In this document: positions 11,901-22,006 of the stretch, in pieces
How positions within the stretch are numbered: the first letter of the stretch is position 1
Layout: each line of letters opens with the position of its first letter
From: Pithys albifrons albifrons
Taxonomy: Eukaryota; Chordata; Aves; Passeriformes; Thamnophilidae
Direction of reading: 5' to 3'
DNA: 64,000 bases
Assembly: GCF_047495875.1 (NCBI RefSeq)
Contig: NC_092471.1
Location: forward strand, 16,327,001-16,391,000
Program-made: the position numbers and the translations under genes
Notes under the pieces: generated by a model
What the model was told of the DNA's origin: nothing
Seen by the model: only the letters and a program-made list of their open reading frames with translations
Databases searched by the model: none

Positions 11901-14839
11901 ATGGCGATGTAGTGCCGGCAGTCAAAGGGCAGTGGGCCATCCATGTGCATCAGGTAGTGCTGCATCTTAAGGAAGCTCTCGAGGTACTGTGGGTGGTAGC
12001 CCATCTGCTGTGTCACTGCCTCCAGCCGTCCCCGGCTCGCCAGCACCTTCACAAAGAGGAACTGGGGGCACTCAGGGTCGCTGCCGGACATCTTCACTAC
12101 CTGCAGGAAACAAGCCCTGCTGAGCTATCCCCAGAGCAACCCTTGCTGCAACAGCCCACCACAGCCAAGCTCGGGCTCTGCAACGAGCAGAGATCCCTTC
12201 TCCCAGCTTGGTGCTCCCAGAGGAACATTCATGGAGTCAGGTAAAGCAGTGCTCAACTCAGACACTGCTAGCAGGAGAACAGCTCACAAGACACACAGGT
12301 TGGTCTCTGCCTGAAAGAAGGCACTGCCTGGTGAGTGGAAGCAAAGGGCAAACTAGGAATGTTTCCTTGTAGTGATGCAGGGCTGGAGCAGTAGAAACAT
12401 GACATGAGAGACATTCCAGAATGGAGTGGCCAACAGCCTTACCACCAGGACCTTGCACTGCTAGCACTGAGCTCTCCTGCCCAGCACCAAGATGGGGGAG
12501 AGCTGTGGAGACAGCAGAGGGGCTCCCAGGCTCCCACCCTGGCAAGCCAAGAGGCAAGCGACATCCTGACACCTTCCCTGCAGTCAGGAGCACACAGAGG
12601 AGTTCCCTGTGTATTGCTCAAGGAGACATTATGGGATCAGGTCCTGCACTGGTAGCAGTGCAGCTGCTACCAGGTGTGCCCACAGGTGGACAACTCGGCA
12701 AGGGGGGCCAAGACACCACCAGCAGTGCCCACCCCAGTCAAGCACAGCCTCAGTCCCTCCTGAGAGGGTGGTGGGAGTGGAAGACAGGGATGTTCAAAAG
12801 GTGTATAGGCAGCTGCTGTGCCCCAGCAACCATTGCCACAATTCCCACCCGACAGTGGGGTCTGCACCTGCAGCCTGCCCGTCCCGAGGTGTGGGTGCAG
12901 CAGGTGCTAACCCATGTCACACAGAAAGTCATGGCTCCTGCTCACGTGTGGGAGCCCAGGGAGCACCCTGAGAGGAGGGGATGCATCTCCTCTCCAAGGC
13001 TTGAACTGAAATCTCCCCTGGGGAATCCTGGCCTTGGTGATACCACCATCTTGTTTCTCCTCCATCTGTATCTCTGGTGCAGGCCTGCCCAGGATGGTGA
13101 CTGGGGCATGGCAACCAGGGTGGCACAGCAGAGAACCAGGAGCACTTCTGCAAACTGCTGAAGCCACGGGTGGCAGAGCACCCTGGGGTGAGGGGCAGAC
13201 AGAGCAGGGGTGAGCTGTGTGGCAGCACAGAACAGTTGCACCCTCAGAGGGAGTACAGGCAGTAGCTCTGGCTATTTTCCACCATCCTGCACTTCTGATG
13301 AACACACCATCGCCCAGGTGTCGAGAGATTTACATGATGACATTTGGAGCATCAACTTCTTCTGGCTAAAGAAGTCCAAAAAACCCCAAAACTCAAATTA
13401 AAATGGAAAGAGGTGAGGAGCACCTGCTTCTTTGTTCCAGAGAAGGTGCAAACCAGAAGTGATCTGTGAAAGCTCCCTGAAAGTCCCTCTGCCTGGGGAA
13501 ATGAGCTGCCATGAGGACACCCATGGGGCTACAGCAACTGGTCTTCTCCTCCTGGTGGGCAGAGGAGCTGGGGGCCCTTCCACGCCCCCCAGGGAAAGGT
13601 GGTCCCCGGCAAGGAGCCATGAAACCAGCCCATGGTTCAGCCTTTGGTGCTGTCAGCTCTCCTCACTCTGCTTGTCCAGGTGATGGTGGAGAGAATATCC
13701 AGGCAGACATGGCTTGGAAGGAAAGGATGAAGGAAGGGGAGGGATGAAGGAAGGTGCAGGGCAGCCCCAGCCTCGGCCCCTATCCTGCCCGCTCCCAAGG
13801 GCACCATCTCAGCCCAGGGTGTCTCCCACTGGCACCATCTGCCACATTCCTCCAGTCCTGCCTCGCTACCCCCTTGCATTGCCCTCAGTGCCACCTTCCT
13901 TGCCCTTCTCGGCCATAACCCTCCTCCTCCTCCCCTGCACCCACTCACACTCCCAGGCGGTGGGAGCATCGCCTGTCCCTCCCGGGGGGGAGCTTTCCTG
14001 TGTCCAGGTCTGCTAAATCCCAATAGGCACCTCGACCCCGTACCCACCACCAGCCTCGCCCCCTCCCCGCCCGGCGGTGCTGTCGAGGAGCGGTGCCGGC
14101 AACCGTGAGCACAAAAAGAAAGCAAGAGGATGGAGGAGCCCAGCTGGCCAGGAGCAAGCCCGGGCAGCACACCGGGATGCGCGGAGGCGCCGGCGGACCC
14201 CGCCGTGCTCCCCGTCCCTCCGCTAGGCGAGTCCGCGGCTCTGCCGGTCACATTCGCTGGAGATGATGCCACAACGGCACCTCTCGCCCAGGACCGGGGA
14301 AGTGCCCCGGGTCAGGGGCACCTCCGGCGGTGCCGGCGGCCGGTACCGGTGCCGGTACCCGGAGCCCCATTGTGCGGGCGGCGGCGGCGGCAGCGCCCCC
14401 GGTGAGCAGCGCGGGCAGTGCAGGCGGAGAGAGAAAAACAAGTTTGATTGGCAGTGATGGAGCCACGGCGCCTCCCGCATCCCGCACAAAGGGGACGGGG
14501 ACGGGGACGGGGACGGGGATGGGGACGGCCTCGCCGCACCGGCACCAGCACCGACACCGGGACTGGGACTGGGACCGGGACCGGGACGAAGCCGCCGGCC
14601 GCGGCACCGTGAAGGCGCAGCCTCCCCGGCCCCGCGCACCGCCAGCGGGCAGCGGGAATGCCCCGGTCTGCAGGTGCTGCAGCCGTGCCGGGCCGGTGGC
14701 GGGATGCAGGGGGAAGCCCGGTGCTCCGGTACGGGCTCCGTCCGGTGGCGGCGGCGGGCAGGGCGGGTCCTACCTGCCCGGGCAGCCGCTGGCATCGGCT
14801 TCCTCGGGGGTGCTCCACGCTCTGGGGACACACGATCAT
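8978..14839 (-). CDS. Sestrin family protein (fourth-sestrin candidate), 9 coding exons
   Basis: Sestrins are cytosolic stress proteins that bind GATOR2 and restrain mTORC1; an AhpD-like domain gives an antioxidant role. Coding exons (minus strand, in order): 14839-14774, 12100-11897, 11684-11502, 11380-11144, 11060-10949, 10724-10606, 10193-10003, 9751-9607, 9067-8978. All joins keep frame at GT-AG borders and give about 448 aa, against 480-492 for human sestrins. The AhpD-like half has AAARHQC (residues 91-97), with Cys97, Tyr99 and His104 matching SESN2 C125/Y127/H132. The family block WLITKEHIE is at about 143-151. The C-terminal half has YDDYDY (372-377), whose Asp373/Asp374 match the SESN2 GATOR2 contact, and W411 and E418. 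The leucine lid is altered: SESN2 T374, T377, T386 and R390 are Q341, A344, P353 and K357. Similarity is mixed SESN1/SESN3, so I give no number. Exon 1 starts MIV like SESN2 with a good Kozak context (CTCACCATGA), but the family's FIP segment is not seen, so the N terminus is tentative. Confidence 0.92.
12101..14773 (-). other. Sestrin intron 1 (2.67 kb)
   Basis: This long first intron separates the short MIV exon from the exon that begins at 12100. Its upstream part (about 13.96-14.77 kb) is CpG-rich. It also holds a purine-rich patch (13707-13760, GGAAGG-type) and a GGGGAC hexamer run (14491-14526). I looked here for an exon coding the conserved sestrin FIP segment and found none with acceptable splice sites. 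Confidence 0.5.
14491..14526. repeat. GGGGAC hexamer microsatellite
   Basis: Six copies of GGGGAC, one with a T in place of C. Runs of four G at regular spacing could form a G-quadruplex. It lies within the first intron of the sestrin gene, near its start. Confidence 0.8.
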
Positions 14840-14847
14840 GGTGAGCC

Positions 14848-14903
14848 CGTGCCGTGCCGTGCCGGTGCCGTGCCGTGCCGGTGCCGGTGCCGGTGCCGGT
14901 GCA
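14848..14903. repeat. GTGCC / GTGCCG microsatellite
   Basis: A run of alternating GTGCC and GTGCCG units lying immediately upstream of the predicted sestrin start codon (14839), that is, in the likely 5' UTR or core promoter. Confidence 0.8.
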
Positions 14904-15060
14904 GCGCAGAGCCGGCACCGCGGCAGGCACGGGGGGCGGGCCCGCCTGCGCCAATCGCTGCCGCCAGGGGGCGGCCGCCGCCAAACCACGTGGGCAGGGC
15001 TGGAAAGTTACCCGGTGTCGGCGCCGAGGCCACGCCCCATCCCGGGGTAGGCGGGGCTGC

Positions 15061-15536
15061 GCCGGGACCCCCATCCCGGCACCCCCATCCCGAGACCCCA
15101 TCCCGAGACCCCATCCCGGGACCCCCATCCAGGCACCCCTATCCCTGTACCCCCATCCTGAGACCCCATCCCGAGACCCACATCCCGGCACCCCCATCCC
15201 GGGACCCACATCCTGGAACACCCATCCCGAGACTACCACTCCGGGAGCCCCATCCCGGGACCCCCATCCCGAGACCCACATCCCGGGACCCACATCCCGG
15301 CACCCCCATCCCGGCACTCCCATCCTGAGACTCCGTCTCGGGACCCCCATTCCGAGACCCACATTCCGGGACCTCCACTCCGGGACCCCCATCCCGGCAC
15401 CCCCATCCCGAGACCCCATCCCGGCACCCCCATCCCGAGACCCCATTCCGAGACCCCCATCCCGAGACCCCATCCCGGGACCCACATCCTGGGACCCCCA
15501 CCCCGAGACCCCCGTCCTGGGACCCACATCCCGGGT
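15061..15536. repeat. Minisatellite of CCCCATCCCGAGA-like units
   Basis: About 34 imperfect tandem copies of a 13-15 base unit with core CCCCATCCCG followed by GGAC, GCAC or AGAC variants. Long open frames across it (for example on the minus strand) come only from the repeat and are not genes. It lies just upstream of the sestrin CpG island and abuts a CR1 copy. Confidence 0.9.
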
Positions 15537-15540
15537 CCTG

Positions 15541-15956
15541 TCTGTGCAGGGGCAGCGGAGCTGGGAATGGAGCTGGGACACAGCGCTGGTGAAGACAGGC
15601 TGGGGGGGCTCAGCTTGGAGAAAAGGAGGCTGGGGGGGGGGCCTTATCTCTCTCTACAACTCCCTGGCAGGAGGATGAAGCTCCCAGGCAGCAAGAGGCA
15701 GGACGACTGAGCGTAGTCTTAAAAGCTGCACCAGTGGAAGTTTACGCTGGACATTAGGAAGAAATTCTTCACAGGAAGGGTGATTAGACATTAGAATGGG
15801 CTGCTCAGGAGGTGGTGGAGTCACCGACCCGGGAGGTGTTTATGGAAAGACTGGATGTCTTCCTTGCAGTGGGTGCCATGGTCTGGTTTTGGTCACAGGT
15901 TGGGCTCGGTGATCTCAGAGGTCTTCTCCAACCTAATTGATTCTGTGATTCTGTAA
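15541..15956 (+). mobile_element. CR1 LINE, 3'-end fragment
   Basis: A 5'-truncated, diverged CR1 copy. Recognisable parts are GCTCAGCTTGGAGAAAAGG, the ATTAGGAAGAAATTCTTCAC block, GATCTCAGAGGTCTTCTCCA, and the terminal repeat ATTCTGTGATTCTGT ending at 15956. The reading direction is plus. Its left end abuts the minisatellite. Confidence 0.9.
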
Positions 15957-16442
15957 GAGCAGTGCAGGATGCTGCAGCCAGTGCTGGCTGGAAAGCTTTG
16001 ATTATCTGCAGGGACAGCAGCAGTGGCTGAGGGCAACAGGTGGCCCTGGAAGTGGCTGCAGAGCCCAGAGCTGAGCCCACTGCCCAGTGAGGCCACAATA
16101 CATCTCCCAGTGTGCAGGGACCACTGCGGGACAGTTGGGAGGGGACTCATCCCCATGATTGATGTTGACTGATGAACACACTGCCTCTGTGAGCCTGAGT
16201 CAGTGAGCTGGGATGGTGGGACTGAGACAGTAGGACTGGGATGTTGGGGTGGGGCTGGGACAGGGGTCTGGGCTGGTGGGGCTGGGACAGGGGGCTAGGA
16301 TGGTGGGGCTGGGATGGTGGGACTGGGATAGCGGGGCTGGCTCCTGCCTCACAACGTGCCAGAGGTGTTCAGGAACTGGAGTTCCAATTCCTTCTCCCAG
16401 ACCCTGCAGAACAAGCCTGGACAAGCGCCTTGTGGCCAGAGC
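15957..16442. other. Spacer between CR1 and IL2RG 3' end, with a G-rich tandem repeat
   Basis: No gene seen. Bases 16211-16340 are an imperfect tandem repeat of units like GGTGGGGCTGGGACAGG (about 8-20 bases long). The rest is unremarkable. Confidence 0.6.
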
Positions 16443-16448
16443 TTTATT
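16443..16448 (-). terminator. IL2RG: Polyadenylation signal AATAAA (distal candidate for IL2RG)
   Basis: AATAAA on the minus strand in GGCAATAAAGCTCTGG. Confidence 0.5.
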
Positions 16449-16609
16449 GCCAGGGGAAACAGGGGCTGCAGGTGAAGAAGCAGCGAGACCTTGGGGGACC
16501 TGCCAGGCTTGCCCAGTGCCCCAGGGTGACACACTGGCTTGCTGTCTGAGCTGGCACAGACAGGACACAGGAACAACCACAAAACCACGGATGAAAGGCA
16601 AAGAGGAAA

Positions 16610-16615
16610 TTTATT
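16610..16615 (-). terminator. IL2RG: Polyadenylation signal AATAAA (proximal candidate for IL2RG)
   Basis: AATAAA on the minus strand in GAAAATAAATTTCC, about 730 bases after the stop codon. Confidence 0.45.
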
Positions 16616-17342
16616 TTCGTTACCTCACTGACCGGAGGATCCCCCAAGCAGCACCCAGGCAGAGTCAGACAAGCAGGGACACAGATAGTCTGGAGTTTGA
16701 CCCGTGCTAGAGGATCACTGAACCTGCTGTTTTCATCTGTTTATCAAGGATTTGTGCAGTTCTGGTTTACCACTGTGATTTGATCTTTCCCACAGCAGGG
16801 CAGGAATCTCAAGCATGTTAAATAAGGTGCCACTAAGTCTATCACAGGCCTGTGTTATCTAAACACAGAAGTTCTACTTGTCAAACACAGAAGGCTAAAC
16901 AACTACGAGTATGGTATATATGTTTTTCTATACCCAACTGCAAGTCCTCAAGCCTGTTTACAATCCTCCTCAACTATTTTCCATTATTTTTCCACACTTG
17001 GCCCCCCGGCCCTCCTCATCCCCCATGTCCCTATCAGTTGGCCAGTGGCCCCTGCCTGTTCTCCAGGACACATTCCTGAGTATGCTGGTGGGCACCTCAG
17101 AGCAGTCCACCAAATGCACCACCAATGCACCACCAGTGCCCCAGTGCAGTCCCCGGGGCACCCAACACACTGTGCTCCCCAACACCCTGTGTCACAGCGG
17201 GGCTGAGCAGGGCTGTGGCAGGAAGCAAAGCTGGGCGTCCTGAGCATTTGGCAGAGGCAAGGCAGGAGCAGGGCCTGCAGAGCAGTGAGGTTTTGGGTAG
17301 CAAAGCCATGGAGCGTGGGTGTTGCAGGGGTGCAGGAGTGTG

Positions 17343-20300
17343 TCACACTCTCCCATAGCTGCTCTTGTAGGGGCTGTGCTCGCTGGGAGTGGCTGGGGCT
17401 CCAGGTACCACAGATGTTGGCTGGTTGCTGCTCTCCCAGTGGGGCTCATAGCCGTCCTTGGGTGGTAGCTCACTCACATAGCAGATGTTCTCACTGTAGT
17501 TGGCCTTGAAGCTCTCCATGACATCTTTGGGGACTCCAGCCCATTCCTCCAGGGAACAGAGCAGGGTGAGAGGAGACACCATGCAGCCCAGCCCCAACCC
17601 AGCAGTGCAGGGCTGAGCCCAGGGCAGGGCTGCCTGCATCTGCCTTACCTGGAAGTTGCCGTTGTGGGTGATGAAGAGCTCATCGAAATTCTTGCTGGGG
17701 TTGGGAATTCGGGGCATTAGGATGACCCATACCCTGTGTGGGAAAGGTTTGTCAAAGGGGAAGAGCCCAGTGCTGCTGCCCCCCATTAGCCTCCCACACT
17801 CACCTTTCCATGCGCACCAGCAGGATGACAAGGACCAGCAGGAAGAGGCAGGAGGCAATGGGGATCAGCACTGTGTGGATCCAGAACCAGTGCACTGTGC
17901 CTGGAAAGCGCAGGGGTGACACTGATCCCCAGACAGCACCCCACCATGGCAGTGGGTGGCCATGGCATTGTTCATGGCAGGGCTCAGCTGGGAGCAGGGC
18001 ATGGAGAAGGGTGCCATCTCCAAGCCCTGACACACTATCACCACAACTGATTGGTGGCCCTGTCCTGGCCCAGCTGTGCCAGGGCAGCCCTCCAGTGCTA
18101 AGAAACCCCTGGCAAAATTAAGCAGGTCCCACTGCTGGGGTGTGTTTGGGTTCCAGAAGTACAAAGGATGCGGGGGCTGATGCTGCTGCCTACACTCCAG
18201 GTGCCTGGATGGGTCTTGCCCCTGGAGCTGTTGCCTCAGGCCAGTTCTCTACTTGCTTGGCCATCCCTTGCTTGCTGAGCCCTGCCATGCTCCAGTCCAT
18301 CCCATCCCACTGCAGCCCACAGGACCTACCCTTGCTGGTGGAGTTGCTGCCCCAGACCACAGGAAGGCTCCAGTCACTCCAGAGCTGGGTGCTGCCACAG
18401 TATTTGTTGATCTTGCTGCGCACATAAAAGGTGTACAACTTCTCATAGTCCACGCTGGGTAAGGAGAAGATATCTCCATTCACAGAGACCTCCTGCAGAG
18501 ACATGAGCCATGAGCTGTGGGCTGGGACTATCATGGAGGCTGGTGCACAGCTCTTCCCTAGGCCCAGCCACAAGCATGCCATGCCCAGGGTCTCTCACCG
18601 TCCAGGTGGTGTCCTTGTTGCTCTTGTACTTGACGGCGTGCTCCAGGCACGCGGCTTTGGGGTACGTGGTGGCCCAGGTCAGCTGCAGCTGGTTGTTGCT
18701 TATATTGTGGATGGTCAGGTTGACGGGCGCCTCTGGTTTCACTGCAAGGCACAGTGATGCCCAGTGACTGCTGGCCCCATGCCCTGGTGGCCCTGCTGCC
18801 AGCTGGGACCTGATCATAGAATCATAAAATTGATTGGGTTGGAAAAGACTTTTGAGACCAAGTCCAACCCTTGGTCCAACTCCAGTCCCTTTACCAGATC
18901 ATGGCACTCAGTGCCACGGCCAAGCTCAGCTGAAAAACCTCCAGGGATGGTGAATCCACCCCCTCTCTGGGCAGGCCATTCCAATGCCTGAGCACTCTCT
19001 CTGGAAAGAATTTTTTTCTGCTCTCCAACTTCAATTTCCCCTGGCAGAGGTTGAGCCCGTGGCCCCTTGTCCTATTGCTGAGTGCCTGGGAGAAGAGACC
19101 AACCCCCACCTGGCCAGAACTTCCCTTCAGGTAGTTACAGGCAGTGCTGAGGTCACCTCTGAGCCTCCTCTTCTCCGGGCTAAACACCCCCAGCTCCCTC
19201 AGCCTCTCCCCACAGCACTTGTGCTCCAGTCCCTTCTCCAGCCTCGTTGCTCTTCTCTGGCCCCGCTCCAGCCCCTCAATCTCTTTCCTGAACTGAGGGG
19301 CCCAGAACTGAACACAACACTCAAGGTGTGGCCTCCCCAAGGCAGAGTTCAGGGGAAGGGTCACTGCCCTGGTCCTGCTGGCCACGCTATTTTTGATGAT
19401 GGCCAGGATCCCATTGGCCTTCTTGGCCACCTGGGCACACTGTTGGCTCGCATTGAGCTTCCTGTCAGTTAGTCCCCCCAGGCCCCTTCCTGCCTGGCTG
19501 GTCTCCAGCCACTCTGTGCCCAGCCTGGAGCGCTGCAGGGCGTTGTTGTGGCCAAAGTGCAGGACCCGGCACCTGGCCATACTGAACTTCATCCCACTGG
19601 AATCAGCCGTGGGGGACCCACAGCCCTGAAGAGGAGAGGGGGTGCCCCGCACCACTCTGTACCCCGGTCCTGCAGCTCCATGCGCTTGATGGGGATTTCC
19701 AGGGGCTTGCCGCCAATGCTGGCATTGAGAAGGACGTGGAAAGGCTGGAACTGGATGATCTCATCCTGGTTGAAGTGGCAGCCGAACCTGATGCCCTGGT
19801 CCTGCAGGTAACGCTTGCACTCCACCTTGTTGGATGTGTTCTTGTACCTGTGCCACAGTGAGTTACTGGACCTCCCCAAGGCCTCATGTGCCCCAGCCCT
19901 CCTGGGGACCCCTCTCCCCAGCACATCCCATCCTGCTTGCCCTGGATACAGAGCCTGCCCCACCCTGGGCTCGTGGAGGAGGAGCAGCCCGATGGGACCA
20001 GAGGCCTCTCTGCCCAGGGACCCGCCAAAGGACTCCACTCTGTAGGAGTGGATGTGGTGCAGGGGCACCTACCAGTAGTAGAGGGAGTAGTTGACCATGA
20101 GTGTCTCTCTGCTCCCCCACGTGCAGGTCATGTACTTCTCGTTGAAGATGACACAGTCCACCTCTGCAAGCGACAGACACTGCTGGGCATCATGTCCATG
20201 GGCAGCTGTGCCAGGGCCCAGGGGTGCACTGGGGAGACACCGTGCATGCCAGGGTCCCTGCATGTCCCTGTGAGCCTTCCTCCATCTGAGCCAAACAAGC

Positions 20301-21871
20301 CCATCTCTTTCTGGAGTAGCTGCGTTGGTGATGCCTGGGCTGCCAGCAGCCCTACATCTTCCTCCAAAGGACTGCTGTCTCTCCCACATCCGTGCTCTTG
20401 GCTTTTCATGCTGTGGTTGTGGGGTTTCACCTTGATCCCTCCATCTACTCCCGTTAATCATCCCACAGCTGCTCTTTGCAGCTCCTTGCACTGTAGGTCA
20501 GGACACAAATCCTTCTCTGGCAACCCATTTTGCTTGTCCCATGAGAAAATCAGGGGATTTTTTCAGGATTTGTGCTTGATGTCTTCATCCTGGCTAAATT
20601 CATCTCACCGTTACCCTTTTGGGTGGTTGCTGGTGCCCATGTGTCCCTGTGTCTGGGTGAGGAAGGCTGTGCTGGGCTGCTTCCCACCACAGCCCCTCCA
20701 CCATGGGCTGAGCCCCTGCAGCTCCATCTCTGCAGGAAATTCAAGCTGATTCTTCTGCCCCCTCCTTCTGCTGAACTATGCTGGCTCTGGTTCTACCCAC
20801 GTAGCCACATCCTGGGCTGTCAGGAGGCTGTAGGATGACAGCAGCAGTGCTGGTCCCATCAGTTATCACACTGCAGTCTGGTCTGGCGTTCACAGGCATG
20901 GCCTGCTCTGGAACAAGATGCTCAAAAGGACTGAGACATCTCACAGAGCCCTCTCAAGTACGAAACCAGCTGCTGGTGTCTGAGAGCTGACCTGCAGGCT
21001 CACAGAAAATGAGATTTTTCCCCCTAAAAATCAGGCAATGGGACATGTGATCCCATCTGGGGTCCAAACTCATGAGCCAGAACTGCAGGAGCAGGAGAAA
21101 GCCAGAGCCTAGTTTTCTGTGTAATGTAACACAATGGAGCAAACAGCCTGTGCTCTGGCTGTTTCCACCTGTGAAGATAGACACCTTTCCAGCAGCCCAG
21201 AAGACCCAGGGATACAGAAGTATTTCACAGAAAGCTGTGGTTTTCTGGCAGCTAGCCAAGAAGTGGATTTTTTTCTCAGAAAACAATGGCTGGGATGAGG
21301 GTGCCAGGAGGAAAAAAAAGCTTCTGTCTCCTGTCCCCTTCCTGTGCACAGCACTGCTGATGTGACCAGGATGGAAAGGGCAGCTGGGGCAGATCCGCCA
21401 GCCTGGCCAGCACTCAGGGATAGTACGGGCCAGTAGGACCTGCCAGTAGAATAGCGGGGCCAGGAGCGCTGTAGGACTGGTAGTAGTCATGAGGCTGGTG
21501 GTGTGAGCCATGCTCCATCACAGGGGTGGGAGCAGAGACATCCAAGGAGGCTCCCTGGTACAGCCTGTCTCTCCTGGCAGCCCCACTGCAAGGGGCCACG
21601 TAGGTGCCGAGGGTCCTGGTGTGCATTGGGGGTCACAGTGTCTCTGCTGCACACCCCAACAGCGCACAAACCCACACAGCCCCACATCCTGCCCTCCCTG
21701 GCCGCCATCACTGCCTCCATCCCCACCCACAACAGGGCTTGTGGCCCCCCACCTCCCTTGGGGCCCACGTGCCCCCTTACCTGGCTGACTGTGAGCAGCA
21801 GCAGAGCAGGGACCCGGCCCGCAGAGCAGGAGGAGGAGGACAGGCACCAGGAAGGTGCCAGGGACCGCCAT
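17343..21871 (-). CDS. IL2RG: Interleukin-2 receptor gamma (common gamma chain), 8 exons
   Basis: Type I membrane subunit shared by the IL-2, -4, -7, -9, -15 and -21 receptors; it binds JAK3 through its tail. Exons (minus, in order): 21871-21781, 20163-20073, 19847-19663, 18741-18599, 18492-18330, 17900-17804, 17733-17649, 17546-17343. Joins are in frame and give about 352 aa (human 369). Seen in order: signal peptide with a Leu run (1 to about 26); a first cytokine-receptor domain with Cys pairs (VDCVIF, MTCTW, VECKRY, FGCHF); a second domain with the WSDWS box (208-212); one membrane span (about 231-252); the Box 1 motif PRIPNP (264-269); and a tail with VPKDVMESF and SELPPKDGYEP, matching the human gamma chain. 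N-glycosylation sequons are present (NTS, NAS, NLT, NIS, NST). In-frame ATGs lie at 21895, 21886 and 21871; I chose 21871 for its ACCACCATGG context, but 21886 is also possible. Intron 3 (18742-19662) is mostly a CR1 insertion. The gene is head to head with MED12. Confidence 0.95.
18816..19607 (-). mobile_element. CR1 LINE, 3' part, in IL2RG intron 3
   Basis: Reverse-strand CR1: on the plus strand it begins TCATAGAATCATAAAATTG, then TTGGGTTGGAAAAGACTTTT. The minus strand keeps an uninterrupted frame of about 250 codons (19655-18891) with the CR1 reverse-transcriptase tail, recognisable by QQCAQVAKKANGILAIIKNS and RPHLECCVQFWAPQF. It fills most of the 921-bp intron and ends about 55 bases from the exon 3 donor. 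The open frame suggests a fairly recent insertion. Confidence 0.93.
20164..21780 (-). other. IL2RG: IL2RG intron 1 (1.6 kb)
   Basis: No further exon was found. Joining exon 1 (ending CAGCCAG) directly to exon 2 (starting AGGTGGAC) gives SQP-E-VDC, which matches the human PEVQC segment. A minus frame at 21626-21414 ending GPTGPYYP has an acceptor-like start, but using it with exon 1 runs into a stop codon. Confidence 0.6.
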
Positions 21872-22006
21872 GGTGGTGCTGGCCATGGGGCGCATGCGAC
21901 AGCCCGGAGCAGGGCTGCGGCTTCCGCCCCTGCTTCCTGCTGCACACACCGCCTGTGCTGGGGGCCACCCCACGTGCTGCTCCAGGGGCCACTGGTGGAA
22001 ACCACA

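Larger units (their letters stand above)
13960..15060. promoter_or_regulatory. CpG island, probable sestrin promoter
   Basis: The stretch is very GC-rich with dense CpG, unlike the flanks, and spans the predicted first sestrin exon (14774-14839). It includes short G-rich and GTGCCG-type tandem runs. Position and composition fit a housekeeping-type promoter reading leftward. No TATA box was seen. Confidence 0.6.
16443..17342 (-). other. IL2RG: Probable 3' UTR of IL2RG
   Basis: This stretch lies between the IL2RG stop codon (17343-17345) and two canonical AATAAA signals on the minus strand, at 16615-16610 and 16448-16443. The second reads CAATAAAGCTCTGG, a typical polyadenylation context. Either or both may be used, giving a 3' UTR of about 730 or 900 nt. 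Confidence 0.5.

Noticed and set aside
13700..13760. PSFIP-like peptide on the minus strand, considered as the missing sestrin FIP exon
   Set aside because: It comes from a purine-rich GGAAGG/GGATGAAGG tract, the flanking residues do not match sestrins, and no proper splice sites frame it.
14223..15581. Long minus-strand open frame of 452 codons across the sestrin promoter
   Set aside because: It is made of minisatellite and GC-rich repeat translation (MGVPGWGSRDG-type) and overlaps the CpG island on several frames. No family features.
18891..19655. 254-codon minus frame treated as a host gene exon
   Set aside because: It is the CR1 reverse-transcriptase tail, a mobile element inside IL2RG intron 3.
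21414..21626. Possible extra IL2RG exon ending GPTGPYYP
   Set aside because: It has an acceptor-like CCTTGCAG, but the phase from exon 1 leads to a stop, and the direct exon 1 to exon 2 join already matches the gamma chain.
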